Shown: positions 1 to 9,240, numbered from the stretch's first letter. The stretch is 64,000 bases of DNA from Mucilaginibacter sp. (GCA_030445275.1 JAUCSE010000022.1:1-64000); one strand, 5' to 3'. Notes: a model not told the origin generated them from the sequence alone. A program made the numbers and translations.

Positions 1-57
1 ATTAATCCTAAAAATGGACGTAAAGTTATTTCGGGCAGTGTAACTATTATCAGATAA
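1..57 (+). CDS. C-terminal end of a T9SS type B (gliding motility-associated) secreted protein, partial
   Basis: Frame 1 is open from the window edge to a TAA at 55-57 and encodes 18 residues ending NGRKVISGSVTIIR. This ending is typical of the gliding motility-associated C-terminal (type B sorting) domain, which directs large adhesins through the type IX secretion system. The stop lies 3 nt before a PorP/SprF-family gene, the usual partner placed behind such cargo genes. Only the tail is visible, so the cargo itself cannot be described. The call rests on the short motif plus the neighbour. Confidence 0.65.
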   Translation: MNPKNGRKVISGSVTIIR

Positions 58-60
58 ACA

Positions 61-1077
61 GTGAAAAGAACCTTATCCTTAATTGTTATTTTAATTATTG
101 GCATACAATTGGGTAAAGCACAGCAACGCCCCCAGTACACCCAGTATATTTTTAACAGTTATCTTTTAAATCCCGCACTAAGTGGTATTGAAAATTATAC
201 AGATGTAAAAGTTGGCTATCGCAGCCAGTGGACAGGATTAGAAGGGGCTCCTGTAACTGGCTATTTGTCGGTGAACGCGCCAATAGGTAACAGATTTATA
301 CAAGGCGATGCTACCGCTTTTCCGGCCAGTGGTGGCCTTAATCCATCAAGCAGATTATATACACAGCAATATCAGGCTGCCGAGCCGCACCATGGTGTTG
401 GTTTAACCGTAGTGTCAGACAAAACGGGGCCTATTACGCAAACAAATATTGATGCAACCTATGCCTATCACCTGGGTTTAAGCAGTACTTTAAACCTGTC
501 AGTTGGCGTATCTGCCGGTTTCAGTCATAATGTGCTCAACACATCTATGATCACTACTGCTGATCCTTCAGATCCTATACTTAATAATTTGGATAATAAT
601 CAATGGAAACCTGATCTGGGAATAGGAGTGTGGGCTTATTCATCTAATTATTTTATTGGTGTTTCGGCCCAGCAAATATTTCCTCAAAACATGTATATAA
701 CCAGTAATTATAATACCTATCAGAATAAAACTGTCCCGCATTATTTTCTAACCGGAGGCTTTAAGGTGTTTTTATCAGATGATGTTACCTTGATACCATC
801 AATAATGGTTAAATACATAAAACCGGTACCCACAACCTATGATATCAACATGAAGCTATCATTTCTGGATAAGCTTTGGATAGGTGGTTCGTACAGGCAT
901 AATGATTCCTACGCTGCTCTGGCAGGCTTTAATCTTAGTTCGTTTGTAAATGTTGGCTATTCTTATGATTTTACCACATCGGCGCTCAATACGGTGAGCA
1001 ATGGTACACATGAAATTGTGATAGGCATTTTGCTCAATAACCGCTATAAAGTAAGCAGCGCTCAGCATACATTTTAG
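61..1077 (+). CDS. PorP/SprF family type IX secretion outer-membrane protein
   Basis: A 338-residue protein starting at GTG 61. It has a signal peptide (residues 1-20, ending GKAQQ) followed by the family opening RPQYTQYIFNSYLLNPALSG and a glycine/aromatic-rich beta-strand pattern to the C terminus, fitting an outer-membrane barrel. Family members (PorP, SprF) are needed for secretion or anchoring of type IX cargo; SprF serves the adhesin SprB. The gene starts 3 nt after the stop of a protein with a type B sorting tail, so the two are almost certainly co-transcribed and this barrel probably serves that cargo. The length is normal and the GTG start is the only one that keeps the signal peptide. 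Confidence 0.88.
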   Translation: MKRTLSLIVILIIGIQLGKAQQRPQYTQYIFNSYLLNPALSGIENYTDVKVGYRSQWTGLEGAPVTGYLSVNAPIGNRFIQGDATAFPASGGLNPSSRLYTQQYQAAEPHHGVGLTVVSDKTGPITQTNIDATYAYHLGLSSTLNLSVGVSAGFSHNVLNTSMITTADPSDPILNNLDNNQWKPDLGIGVWAYSSNYFIGVSAQQIFPQNMYITSNYNTYQNKTVPHYFLTGGFKVFLSDDVTLIPSIMVKYIKPVPTTYDINMKLSFLDKLWIGGSYRHNDSYAALAGFNLSSFVNVGYSYDFTTSALNTVSNGTHEIVIGILLNNRYKVSSAQHTF

Positions 1078-1078
1078 T

Positions 1079-1199
1079 AGTGAGTTTGAGTGGTGAGTAG
1101 TGAAAAAATAGCAACCAAGTTAATCAAAATCATAATAATACCTTAGTCAGATGAATTCGGGTTCAGATAAAAAAACTCGAAACTCATCACTCAAAACTG
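1079..1199. repeat. Word-type intergenic palindrome (GTGAGTTTTGAGT vocabulary)
   Basis: The spacer between the convergent porP-like and rpoN genes. The left arm (1080-1104) repeats TGAGT/GTGAG words and the right arm (1173-1199) holds their complements ACTCA/CTCAC, so the transcript could fold into a long imperfect hairpin. The middle also carries GATGAATTCGGGTTCAG, a word seen again near 33534 and 50948. Probably a shared 3' boundary for both genes. Confidence 0.6.
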
Positions 1200-1201
1200 A
1201 T

Positions 1202-2677
1202 TTATAACTCCCTTCTAAGCCTTGCTACCGGGATGTTCATTTGTTCGCGGTATTTGGCAACGGTACGGCGGGCTATGTTGTAGCCGGCATCTTTGAGTAT
1301 GTCAGTTAGTTTTTCATCGGCCAGGGGATGGCGTTTATCTTCCTTGCCAATATGCTCTTCCAGTATCTTTTTAACTTCTTTGTTTGATACCTCTTCACCG
1401 CTTTCGGTTTGTATAGCTTCAGAGAAAAAAGATTTTAGCAGGAAAGTGCCAAACTCGGTTTGTACATATTTGGAGTTGGCTACCCGCGATACGGTGGATA
1501 TATCCATGTTTATCCTATCGGCAATATCCTTCAGGATCATAGGTTTCAGGTTTTTATCATCGCCAGTTAAAAAAAACTCGTACTGATACTGCATAATAGC
1601 ATTCATGGTTTTCAGTAATGTTTGCTGGCGTTGTTTTATGGCATCAATAAACCACTTGGCCGAGTCGAGCTTTTGCTTTACAAATTGTACCGCCTCCTTT
1701 AGCTTTTTATCCTTTTGTGCCGCCTTGTCATAATGCTGAAACATTTCCTGGTACGAGCGGCTTACTCTTAATTCAGGTGCATTTTTGGAGTTAAGGGTTA
1801 GTATAAGTGTACCGTCGTTGTTGATGATATGAAAATCAGGTATTACCTGCATTTGCTTGGTGTTCAGCTCGTTTGAGTCGCCTGGTTTAGGGTTAAGTTT
1901 TAAAATTTCATTGATTACACCACGTAACTCGTCCGAGTCCATGTTTAATGATTTTTCAAGCTTATCATAATGTTTACGGGTAAACTCATCCAAATAATGT
2001 TCAACAACATTAATGGCTTTTACGATAATAGGATCATTTGGGTCTTTTTTTCTAAGCTGTATCAACAGACATTCTTGCAAACTGCGGGCACCTACACCCG
2101 GAGGGTCAAAGCCTTGTATCACTCTCAGCATATCTTCCACTTCTTCATCCTCGGCCATTACATTTTGCGAAAACGCAAGATCGTCAGTTAATGACATGAT
2201 AGGGCGGCGTAAATAGCCGTCGTCATCCAAACTGCCAATTATTTGCTTACCTATGCTAAAATCTTTATCGTTGAGCGGTAACAGGTCAAGCTGTAGCTGT
2301 AAGCTTTCAAAAAATGAGCTTTGTACAGCAATGGGTATTTCTTTACGTTCGTCTTCATCATCGCCATTCTGGTCATAGCGCGATCCGTAGTCGTTTACGT
2401 TATCTTCCTGCAGGTAGTCGTCAATATTAAATTCATCCATTTCGCCCTTTTCCTCATCACCATTATAAGTTTCTTCATCAGGGTCGCGGTCAGGATATTG
2501 TTCTTCTGGTTCATTTAAATTAGTCAGACTCAGATCTTCAAGTGCCGGGTTTTCTTCTAACTCCTCTTTTATTCTTGTATCAAGCGAAACAGTGGGTACC
2601 TGCAGCAATTTTATAAATTGTATTTGCTGTGGTGAAAGCTTTTGTAAAAGTTTTTGTTGAAGATTCTGTTTAAGCAT
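1202..2677 (-). CDS. rpoN: RNA polymerase sigma-54 factor
   Basis: A 491-residue protein with the full RpoN layout. It has a glutamine/leucine-rich activator-interacting region I (residues 1-50, with QKLLQKLSPQQIQFIKLLQ), a very acidic region II (about 55-115), the core-binding domain, a helix-turn-helix near 385-410, and the RpoN box ARRTVAKYRE at 469-478 that reads the -24 promoter element. The length is typical. It recruits core polymerase to -24/-12 promoters that need an AAA+ activator for melting. No activator gene is adjacent. It is convergent with the upstream porP-like gene and apparently monocistronic. Confidence 0.96.
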   Translation of the reverse strand: MLKQNLQQKLLQKLSPQQIQFIKLLQVPTVSLDTRIKEELEENPALEDLSLTNLNEPEEQYPDRDPDEETYNGDEEKGEMDEFNIDDYLQEDNVNDYGSRYDQNGDDEDERKEIPIAVQSSFFESLQLQLDLLPLNDKDFSIGKQIIGSLDDDGYLRRPIMSLTDDLAFSQNVMAEDEEVEDMLRVIQGFDPPGVGARSLQECLLIQLRKKDPNDPIIVKAINVVEHYLDEFTRKHYDKLEKSLNMDSDELRGVINEILKLNPKPGDSNELNTKQMQVIPDFHIINNDGTLILTLNSKNAPELRVSRSYQEMFQHYDKAAQKDKKLKEAVQFVKQKLDSAKWFIDAIKQRQQTLLKTMNAIMQYQYEFFLTGDDKNLKPMILKDIADRINMDISTVSRVANSKYVQTEFGTFLLKSFFSEAIQTESGEEVSNKEVKKILEEHIGKEDKRHPLADEKLTDILKDAGYNIARRTVAKYREQMNIPVARLRREL

Positions 2678-2691
2678 AATTAAGATGTGGC

Positions 2692-2699
2692 CAAAAATA
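2692..2699 (-). promoter_or_regulatory. Candidate -7 box for rpoN (TATTTTTG)
   Basis: On the minus strand TATTTTTG matches the Bacteroidota -7 consensus TAnnTTTG exactly and lies 14 nt upstream of the rpoN ATG. No clear TTG is present at the -33 position, so support is partial. If used, the 5' leader is under about 10 nt. Confidence 0.4.
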
Positions 2700-2860
2700 C
2701 ATCAATTACCGTTAAGTTTAAAATATCTTATGGCTTAAGGACAATGGCATTAAATATCAAAAAAAAATAATTTGTTTTGAAGGCATTAAAATTTATTCGT
2801 TACATTAGATAAACTAAAACCTATTTAAACCGTTACCTCAATCAACTAAAATCTATTCTT

Positions 2861-3271
2861 ATGGCAGTATTTAAAGAATTTAAGGAATTCGCCATGCGCG
2901 GCAACGTTGTTGACCTTGCAGTGGGTGTTATTATCGGTGCAGCTTTTGGCAAAATCGTTACCTCCTTGGTGAACGATGTTATTATGCCACCCATTGGATA
3001 TTTAACTGGAGGCGTTGATTTTAAAAGCATTAAAATTTGGTTAAAACATGGAGACGCAGCAACTAAGGTACCAGATGTTACAATTAACGTTGGTAACTTT
3101 ATTAACACTGTAATAGAATTCCTGATTGTCGCTTTTTGTATTTTTATGGTTGTAAAGGCTATAAACTCACTTAAAAAGCCAGAAGTTGCTGCACCTGTTG
3201 CTGATCCTGAACCAACAAAAGAAGAAACTTTACTTACTGAAATCCGCGATCTGTTAGCTAAAAAAGCATAA
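2861..3271 (+). CDS. mscL: Large-conductance mechanosensitive channel MscL
   Basis: A 136-residue protein with the MscL hallmark N-terminus: amphipathic [19 protein letters not shown], then the first transmembrane helix [20 protein letters not shown] lining the pore (about residues 20-42). A periplasmic loop and a second transmembrane helix at about 80-102 ([20 protein letters not shown]) follow, with a charged cytoplasmic helix at the C terminus ([16 protein letters not shown]). It forms a homopentameric inner-membrane pore that opens on osmotic downshock. Length and topology are normal. It stands alone and ends just before a strong bidirectional hairpin. Confidence 0.97.
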   Translation: MAVFKEFKEFAMRGNVVDLAVGVIIGAAFGKIVTSLVNDVIMPPIGYLTGGVDFKSIKIWLKHGDAATKVPDVTINVGNFINTVIEFLIVAFCIFMVVKAINSLKKPEVAAPVADPEPTKEETLLTEIRDLLAKKA

Positions 3272-3302
3272 TAATCAGAATAAAGATAAAGGACTTATAG
3301 AC

Positions 3303-3356
3303 AAAGGATCAACGGTAAAGGATCATTGATGAATGATGTTTTACCGTTGATCCTTT
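3303..3356. terminator. Bidirectional hairpin between mscL and the ChaN-like gene
   Basis: A 17-bp perfect stem (3303-3319 with 3340-3356) built from the words AAAGGATCAACGGTAAA and its complement, with a second short stem (ATCATT/AATGAT) in the loop. It lies 31 nt after the mscL stop and 22 nt from the end of the convergent minus-strand gene. It belongs to the word-type palindromes of this window (GGACAAAGGATAAAG vocabulary, also present near 9715 and 44889). Confidence 0.65.
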
Positions 3357-3378
3357 ATCTTTTCATCCCTAATCTACT

Positions 3379-4254
3379 TTAATCTTTTGTTAATTTTTTG
3401 TCAGTCAAAATAATATAATCAGCCAGGTTTTTAAACTTTGTCCAATCTGGGTTATCAAAACCGTCATCAGCGTAGCTTGCTATAGTGAGTACGTGTGCAT
3501 TTGGTGCGTACTTTTTGAGCTGAGCAACGGCTCCAAGTTTTTCTTCACTATGGAAACCTCCGTTTAGCTGTAGTATTTTATAACCAGGATGGTTTTTATA
3601 GAACTGTGCTATTGACCAGGCCATAGTGGCATCCCACAGATTTTGCGATTGGTATATCTGCATACCGGCCATAGCCTCATGGCCGCCCATTATTTTCACA
3701 AATTTATCATAATAAGCACCCGTGGCCGTATCAATAGGTAATGGGGCAAGGTAGCTTTTAGCTTGCTCATTCAATTGCTGTAAGCTGTTAAGGCCGCCGC
3801 GGGTAACCATATTGGTATAGCGTGAAGGGGCATTGGCTGCAATAACAGGCAGTTGATACAATTTGGCCAGTTCAACTAATGGCCGGTAATCAGTATAGTT
3901 TGGCCAGGCACGGGCATCACTGATCAGGTTTTTTTCGTGGATAAGACCGTTCAGGTATTCGTTGAGTACCAACTGGCAATCGGTTTGAAACATTTCCATT
4001 GACAGGGCTATATGATGCGGGTACTTTTCTGCCAAACCTTTAAATAAAATATATTCCAGGTAGTGGGCTGTGGAATCATTATGTTCCTCACCAAAAAATA
4101 ATACGTCGGCTTTGCTGGTTTTATCAACAATTTCAGCAATTGTTACCAGTTTTTGGTTGGCTGTGCTGTAAATTTTATAATGGGTTGACGATAAATCCTG
4201 GCCTGAAACGATTGATGGTAAACATATTAAGAGCAGGATAGCTAATGATTTCAT
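3379..4254 (-). CDS. ChaN family lipoprotein-like protein (possible haem-iron uptake)
   Basis: A 291-residue exported protein with a signal peptide at 1-18 (LLLICLPSIVSGQ). It carries the ChaN/DUF399 signature: FFGEEHNDSTAHYLEYILFK near residue 53, then MEMFQTDCQLVLNEYL. The characterised member, ChaN of Campylobacter, is a haem-binding lipoprotein linked to iron uptake; here no lipobox cysteine is visible after the signal peptide, so it may be periplasmic rather than lipidated. No iron-transport genes adjoin it. The family call is good, the function only by homology. Confidence 0.75.
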   Translation of the reverse strand: MKSLAILLLICLPSIVSGQDLSSTHYKIYSTANQKLVTIAEIVDKTSKADVLFFGEEHNDSTAHYLEYILFKGLAEKYPHHIALSMEMFQTDCQLVLNEYLNGLIHEKNLISDARAWPNYTDYRPLVELAKLYQLPVIAANAPSRYTNMVTRGGLNSLQQLNEQAKSYLAPLPIDTATGAYYDKFVKIMGGHEAMAGMQIYQSQNLWDATMAWSIAQFYKNHPGYKILQLNGGFHSEEKLGAVAQLKKYAPNAHVLTIASYADDGFDNPDWTKFKNLADYIILTDKKLTKD

Positions 4255-4318
4255 ATTATGGATTTAAAACGCTTAATTTACTGAAGAAACATTGATGCAC
4301 AAATAAGAAAAATAGTAT

Positions 4319-4348
4319 TTGAAATATCTGAAAATATTACTACATTTG
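4319..4348 (+). promoter_or_regulatory. Promoter of the rpmH operon
   Basis: TTG (4319-4321), a 19-nt spacer, then TACATTTG (4341-4348): a full match to the Bacteroidota housekeeping promoter TTG-N19-TAnnTTTG. Transcription would begin near 4354, giving a leader of about 35 nt before rpmH. Confidence 0.75.
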
Positions 4349-4388
4349 CGCTCTTGTTTTTAAAAACGACGAATAGAATAAAATAGCC

Positions 4389-4547
4389 ATGAAAAGAACG
4401 TTTCAGCCTTCTCAAAGAAAAAGAAGAAATAAACACGGATTCCGTGAACGCATGTCAACTGCTAACGGTAGAAGAATTTTAGCAGCCAGAAGAGCTAAAG
4501 GCAGAAAAAGATTATCAGTTTCTGACGAGGGGCGTCATAAAGCATAA
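4389..4547 (+). CDS. rpmH: 50S ribosomal protein L34
   Basis: A 52-codon gene encoding the highly basic L34, beginning [20 protein letters not shown] and rich in Arg/Lys throughout ([19 protein letters not shown]). L34 binds 23S rRNA in the large subunit. The order rpmH-rnpA-yidD is conserved across bacteria and supports the call. A strong promoter lies 40 nt upstream. In many bacteria this cluster sits beside oriC, but no dnaA or DnaA-box cluster is visible here. Confidence 0.97.
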   Translation: MKRTFQPSQRKRRNKHGFRERMSTANGRRILAARRAKGRKRLSVSDEGRHKA

Positions 4548-4623
4548 TTCAGGTTGCTTGGTCCTTTCATAGGGACATGGACCGTTTATATGCTTAATGT
4601 TTCCGGTTCAAATAATGGCAACT

Positions 4624-5025
4624 ATGTATACTTTTAAAAAAGAAGAACGGTTATGTAATAAAAGGCTTATTGATAAGCTTTTTCATAACGGCTCTTCTTT
4701 TTTGTGTTACCCCTTCAAAGCTTCGTGGCTGTACCATACAGAGCCACAATCATATCCTGTACAAATTTTATTTTCGGCTTCAAAGAAGCGTTATAAGCAT
4801 GCTGTTGACCGTAATTTAATAAAAAGACGCATGCGTGAGTCGTACAGGCTGCACAAACAACAACATCTATATAGTTTACTGCAAGCTGCTGATAAAACAA
4901 TTGTGCTATCAATTGGATACATTGGTAAGGAAATTGTTGCTTATGATGTTATTGAAAAAAAAATGCTAAAGCTGCTCAATCAGCTTACTGAACAATTAAC
5001 TGCTGCAAACAATATTCCCGGTTAA
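4624..5025 (+). CDS. rnpA: Ribonuclease P protein component
   Basis: A basic protein of 133 residues from the start chosen here. It shows the RnpA opening [18 protein letters not shown] and the RNR signature region [25 protein letters not shown], which contacts the P RNA. RNase P matures the 5' ends of tRNAs. In-frame ATGs at 4597 and 4615 would add nine or three residues; 4624 places the family motif at residue 3. It lies 76 nt after rpmH and 5 nt before yidD, as one operon. Confidence 0.95.
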   Translation: MYTFKKEERLCNKRLIDKLFHNGSSFLCYPFKASWLYHTEPQSYPVQILFSASKKRYKHAVDRNLIKRRMRESYRLHKQQHLYSLLQAADKTIVLSIGYIGKEIVAYDVIEKKMLKLLNQLTEQLTAANNIPG

Positions 5026-5030
5026 GTAGT

Positions 5031-5273
5031 ATGAATGCTGTTGTCAGGATATTTAAAGCACTAATTGGAGGCATTTTTATATTGCTGATAAAAATATATC
5101 AGTACTTTATTTCGCCACTTACGGGTGCTTCATGCAGGTATACACCAACTTGTTCGCAGTATGGTGTTGAAGCCATAAAAAAACATGGTGCCTTTAAAGG
5201 CGGATGGTTAACTTTAAAACGCATTGCCAGCTGCCATCCCTGGGGAGGACATGGCCATGATCCGGTACCTTGA
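5031..5273 (+). CDS. yidD: Membrane protein insertion efficiency factor YidD
   Basis: An 80-residue protein with an N-terminal amphipathic/hydrophobic segment ([21 protein letters not shown]) and the YidD signature with conserved cysteines: [20 protein letters not shown] and the C-terminal [14 protein letters not shown]. YidD aids YidC-mediated insertion of inner-membrane proteins. It starts 5 nt after rnpA. yidC, which follows in many phyla, is not present here. Confidence 0.96.
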   Translation: MNAVVRIFKALIGGIFILLIKIYQYFISPLTGASCRYTPTCSQYGVEAIKKHGAFKGGWLTLKRIASCHPWGGHGHDPVP

Positions 5274-5369
5274 GTTTTAAGTTTTAAGTCTCGAGTTCTA
5301 AGTCATAAACGCTTAAATCGGAATTCAAGACTCAAAACTTAAGACTTAGAACTTAAGACTTAAAATACG
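5274..5369. repeat. Word-type intergenic palindrome (AAGTTTTAAGTC vocabulary)
   Basis: The whole spacer between yidD and tsaB. The left arm (5274-5310) repeats TTTTAAGT/TCTAAGTC and the right arm (5325-5366) repeats the complements GACTTAGAACTTAA. The transcript could form a long imperfect hairpin, perhaps a partial terminator inside a same-strand gene series. Confidence 0.6.
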
Positions 5370-5370
5370 A

Positions 5371-6063
5371 ATGAGTATTATTTTACAAATTGAAACCGCA
5401 ACCACATCCTGTTCAGTAGCCCTGGCTATTGATGGCAAAGTTTTGGCTTTTAAACAGGTAAATGAACGTAATATTCATGCCGAAGTAATTACTTTATTTA
5501 TTGAGGAGCTGGTAAACAAGACAGGTTTAACTTATAATGATCTTGATGCCATTGCTGTTAGTTGTGGTCCGGGTTCATATACGGGTTTGCGCATAGGGGT
5601 GTCAACTGCCAAAGGCTTGTGCTTTGCCTTGAATAAGCCTCTTATAGCTATTGAAACGCTGGAGGCTATGGCATATGCCATCATTGGCGAAAAAATACTT
5701 GAGGTTGATGAAGGCACTCTATTATGCCCCATGATTGATGCTCGCCGTATGGAGGTTTATTGCGCCTTGTTTAATAGCAAAGGTTTAAAGGTAAGGCCTA
5801 CCGCGGCGGATATTATTGATGAGCAAAGTTTTAATGACTATTTGAGCCAGTACAAAATTTTATTTTTTGGCGATGGCGCTGATAAGTGTGAAGCTGTATT
5901 GGGAGCCAACTCCAATGCTCAATTTTTACCGGGTTTTGTTAATTCGGCAACATATCTTACTCAAAAAGCGGTCGAAAAATTCAATAACAAAGAATTTGAA
6001 GATGTGGCTTATTTTGAGCCTTATTACCTCAAGGATTTTATAGCGGGGAAAAAAGGGGTATAA
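5371..6063 (+). CDS. tsaB: tRNA N6-threonylcarbamoyladenosine biosynthesis protein TsaB
   Basis: A 230-residue ASKHA-fold protein with the TsaB opening ILQIETATTSCSVALAIDGK and the conserved GPGSYTGLRIGVSTAKGLCF at about residues 67-86. TsaB is the scaffold partner of TsaD (with TsaE) in making t6A37 on ANN-decoding tRNAs. Its length matches TsaB rather than the longer catalytic TsaD, and it lacks the TsaD metal-binding HxxxH motif. It is convergent with the next gene, with only 3 nt between stops. Confidence 0.95.
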   Translation: MSIILQIETATTSCSVALAIDGKVLAFKQVNERNIHAEVITLFIEELVNKTGLTYNDLDAIAVSCGPGSYTGLRIGVSTAKGLCFALNKPLIAIETLEAMAYAIIGEKILEVDEGTLLCPMIDARRMEVYCALFNSKGLKVRPTAADIIDEQSFNDYLSQYKILFFGDGADKCEAVLGANSNAQFLPGFVNSATYLTQKAVEKFNNKEFEDVAYFEPYYLKDFIAGKKGV

Positions 6064-6066
6064 TTA

Positions 6067-7506
6067 TTATTTATCAGTTTTAAATAACCGGCCAAACAAT
6101 CTGCCAAGAAATCCCTTCTCACCCATAGGTATAGTGCTGGCATTCATTGGGTGTTCAATTAAGTGCCCAAATTTTAAAGCAAATCCTAAGTAAAGATCAC
6201 CGCCGGTGTAATTTCCTATATGATTTATTTGGTTCTCATTATGAAAAGCGGCCATAGCCAAACTTCCGGTGTTCGTGAGCCTGTCAGTGCCTATAAAAAA
6301 CTCAACATTTGATGATTTGACCATGAACTGTGTTCCAAGATTAAAAAACTTCATGTCGTCATAGCTGGTTGTAAGCGTAACCGTAAAATTTTTATACTTA
6401 AAGTGGTTAACCAGGGCTCCGGTAAAACCAGAAAAAAACAATTCTTTTGAAAGGATAAGTGTGGGGGAGTATTTGAATAAATTATTATAATCAAGCCAGT
6501 AGCTTTTGGTTGCGCTTAGCTCGGCATGGCCATTTATTGGTGTTGTAAATGATTGCACGGTACCATTGGTTTTTATTAATTTACGCGTTGTGTTAAAAAT
6601 AGTATCCTCGCGTGATGGGGCCGTTGATAGGTTATTTATAGTAGCACTGTTGTTAAAATCATAAACAGTCGATCGCTTACTCCAATGAATAAAACCAAGA
6701 TCTTTTATATTGGCCTGTATGGTTATATGATCATCTGTTATATATGAACCACCTAGGGTAATGGCCGCACCTGGGTTACGTAAAGTTGGCAAATAATCAT
6801 GCGCTGTAATGTGACCTGGTATAAAACTGTCATAATACCGGCCTTGTAAGCCAAGAGTGGCCTGATCGGTTGCTCTATTAAAATTAATTTGCGATTCTGT
6901 AATATCAACCCGTTGATATTGTATACCCAGCAGCGCGCTTATTTTAAATCCGAGCGCTATTTTTTTATTAACACGTTCGCGGTATGAAAATCCGAGCTGA
7001 TGATACGTCTGATAGCGGTAATTGTCGTTAAAAATATTGCTATAACTGTTATTTGTAAAATTTTGAGAACCGCCAAATAAAGCAAGGGACTCATCAGAAA
7101 AATAACCTCGGCCTTCTGCTTTGGTCTGGGCCGAAAAACCGATCTCCACGTCGCCGTTTAAGCTGGTAAATAGCTTAAACATGATAGCATAGGCATTAAC
7201 ATTCGCGTTAACATGATTGTATTTTCCCTGGCCAATTTTTAGGTTATCAGTATTATACAAAGCATCTTTTGAAAATAGCCTTGTTTTAATACCCTGTTGC
7301 ATGTTTCCTGTTAAATAGGTATTTACATTAAAGTTAGGTATCAAAAAATTGAAAGCCATCCCCTTGCTTGAGTCGGGTATGAATGATCTTTGCGAGGGAT
7401 TTTCGAAAGAGTCAAAGAGGGTATTGGTATTATATTGCGAAAATTGTTGGGCCGAAACTGATAGAGAGAAGAAAATTAAGCAAAAAACAATCAGTACCTT
7501 ATTCAT
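6067..7506 (-). CDS. Secreted outer-membrane-like protein, probably DUF5723 family
   Basis: A 479-residue protein with a signal peptide at 1-19 (MNKVLIVFCLIFFSLSVSAQ). The rest alternates short hydrophobic and polar strands rich in aromatic residues and glycine, as in outer-membrane beta-barrels (GFSYRERVNKKIALGFKISA, YLGFALKFGHLI near the end). It resembles the Bacteroidota DUF5723 family of unknown function; this is recollection, not a search. It is monocistronic, with a single clear start. No catalytic motif is visible. Confidence 0.6.
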   Translation of the reverse strand: MNKVLIVFCLIFFSLSVSAQQFSQYNTNTLFDSFENPSQRSFIPDSSKGMAFNFLIPNFNVNTYLTGNMQQGIKTRLFSKDALYNTDNLKIGQGKYNHVNANVNAYAIMFKLFTSLNGDVEIGFSAQTKAEGRGYFSDESLALFGGSQNFTNNSYSNIFNDNYRYQTYHQLGFSYRERVNKKIALGFKISALLGIQYQRVDITESQINFNRATDQATLGLQGRYYDSFIPGHITAHDYLPTLRNPGAAITLGGSYITDDHITIQANIKDLGFIHWSKRSTVYDFNNSATINNLSTAPSREDTIFNTTRKLIKTNGTVQSFTTPINGHAELSATKSYWLDYNNLFKYSPTLILSKELFFSGFTGALVNHFKYKNFTVTLTTSYDDMKFFNLGTQFMVKSSNVEFFIGTDRLTNTGSLAMAAFHNENQINHIGNYTGGDLYLGFALKFGHLIEHPMNASTIPMGEKGFLGRLFGRLFKTDK

Positions 7507-7641
7507 ACAATATTCTTAGGGGATTAGTTTCTGTATTGTGCTTTAAAGATAAGGTTCAAAATTGATTATCAGTAAAACAATCTCAAATAACAATATTGAA
7601 TTTTAACGGAATTGAATATATATGGTTGTGTAATAGGCCGA

Positions 7642-9240
7642 TTAATTTTGTTTTTCTACAGCTGTGGTATCAATATTATTCAGGCGCATGCAAAAATTGG
7701 TATAAAAGTCCTTATCTGAGGCTGTAAGCTGATATGCGGCTGCGTAAAAACTTTTCCAACCGGGATTGTCATTTTTAAAAGCATCATAAAAAACACCTTT
7801 AAGATCCCGTTTCAATATGGATTGTGTGTTTTTAAAGTTGATGAAAAATGCCACATTGCTTCTAGCGGCCAGCAAATCGTCAAATTGGTTGTACTGGTCA
7901 ATTTTGCTTATAAATTTACGATTGATGTAAGTATCAGTATAACTGGTTAACTCTGATTGAGTGGCTGCAAGTACCAGGTAATTATCCATGATCATAAAAT
8001 ATGGCTTCCTGAATATGCTAAAAGCATCTCCTAATAAATAAAAGGGCAGTTTATCATAGTTAAACTGCCCTATGTTATCAGTGGTCATGGTGCTGATATT
8101 CATCATGACAGGTAATAGCTTAGAGCCATCCTTAACAGAAATAATGGCATATTTTTCCTGGTAACGAGTGGTTACTATAGCAAATTCATTACCCAACAAA
8201 TGCTCAAACTCAGGCTTTAAAAACAGCCCGGTTTCGGCCTTTATTTTGCTGAACAGCTTGTCTTTTTCGTCGCCTATACTAGCCCTGATGTGCCACCGCG
8301 AAAGATCGGCAGAGAACTTTTTAGGATCAGAAACCGCGAAGTTGATAAAATAGGCTGTAGTTGTAGGGAAAATATCTTTTAAATGATTAACAACGGGCTG
8401 CTGTGCTGCAAACAGGTTTAAATAACTGGCCGCATGTTTATGTTGTATATGGGTAAAACCATTAAACATTAAGGCATCATTTTTATAATTTAAACTTAAG
8501 GCAGCTAATGCGGGCAGTAGTTTAAAGCTTTTAAAAATATCGCTATTCTTGTTTTTAAATAGTTGATCAAACAGCGGTGATAGCTGCTCGTAATTGATGT
8601 ACAAATTAGCCAGCGAATTAGAATTTTGCTGCTCAGGTAGCGGAATAAAAGCATTCCGGTTTTTATCGTCCCGATATAGCAGGCTCTGGTCTATCACTTC
8701 TTTCGAAAAACTGCCCGCAAAAATATTATCCTCTTTTTTAATGATGTAAAAGTGTTTGTTAATTGCTTTAACCAATACATCATATTCAAGGCCAACGGCA
8801 TTACGAACAGCGCTTATGGTTAAACCACTGCCGGCCTGGGTGTTTAGTTTGGTAAAAGCATCAGCCTCCAGATTTTTTGCTGCGGTAGTAGTTATCAGGA
8901 GATTAATATCGTTGCTGTTTGATGGATGTACCGATATAAAAACGTTTTGACCGGTAAAAAATTGACCGAGCTGGGGCGATGCCTGCAATAACTTGCGCAA
9001 GGTATCAAGGTCGGCAAGTTTATCCTGGCCTACAACTGCGCTTAACAGCTGGCTGCCCTTAAAAATATCATAAAAGCCTTTTTCGTTATTAAACACAAAT
9101 ACCGCGGTGGCATTGTCAGGAATGGTACGCATTACCTGGCCGGTACGCACTCCGGGAGGACTTAAATTTTTAAAGTAAACAACTGTTATTGTAATAGCAA
9201 CGGCAAGTAAAATTAAGGTGGTAACTATCAGTCGTTTCAT
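7642..9240 (-). CDS. Membrane-anchored periplasmic protein of unknown function (DUF3352-like)
   Basis: A 532-residue protein with one N-terminal transmembrane segment (residues 4-24, LIVTTLILLAVAITITVVYF) and a long periplasmic part beginning IPDNATAVFVFNNEKGFYDI. The arrangement (N-terminal anchor, then a domain that opens with 'proline-x-x-alanine' and conserved phenylalanines) recalls DUF3352 proteins, but I cannot confirm the family. No enzyme motif is visible. It is divergent from the DUF423 gene. Confidence 0.55.
   Translation of the reverse strand: MKRLIVTTLILLAVAITITVVYFKNLSPPGVRTGQVMRTIPDNATAVFVFNNEKGFYDIFKGSQLLSAVVGQDKLADLDTLRKLLQASPQLGQFFTGQNVFISVHPSNSNDINLLITTTAAKNLEADAFTKLNTQAGSGLTISAVRNAVGLEYDVLVKAINKHFYIIKKEDNIFAGSFSKEVIDQSLLYRDDKNRNAFIPLPEQQNSNSLANLYINYEQLSPLFDQLFKNKNSDIFKSFKLLPALAALSLNYKNDALMFNGFTHIQHKHAASYLNLFAAQQPVVNHLKDIFPTTTAYFINFAVSDPKKFSADLSRWHIRASIGDEKDKLFSKIKAETGLFLKPEFEHLLGNEFAIVTTRYQEKYAIISVKDGSKLLPVMMNISTMTTDNIGQFNYDKLPFYLLGDAFSIFRKPYFMIMDNYLVLAATQSELTSYTDTYINRKFISKIDQYNQFDDLLAARSNVAFFINFKNTQSILKRDLKGVFYDAFKNDNPGWKSFYAAAYQLTASDKDFYTNFCMRLNNIDTTAVEKQN

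Noticed and set aside
4548..4620. GGTCC...GGACC hairpin between rpmH and rnpA as a terminator
   Set aside because: No T-run follows, and rpmH and rnpA are normally co-transcribed.
4389..5273. Chromosomal origin beside rpmH-rnpA-yidD
   Set aside because: No dnaA gene, DnaA-box cluster or AT-rich unwinding region could be recognised nearby.
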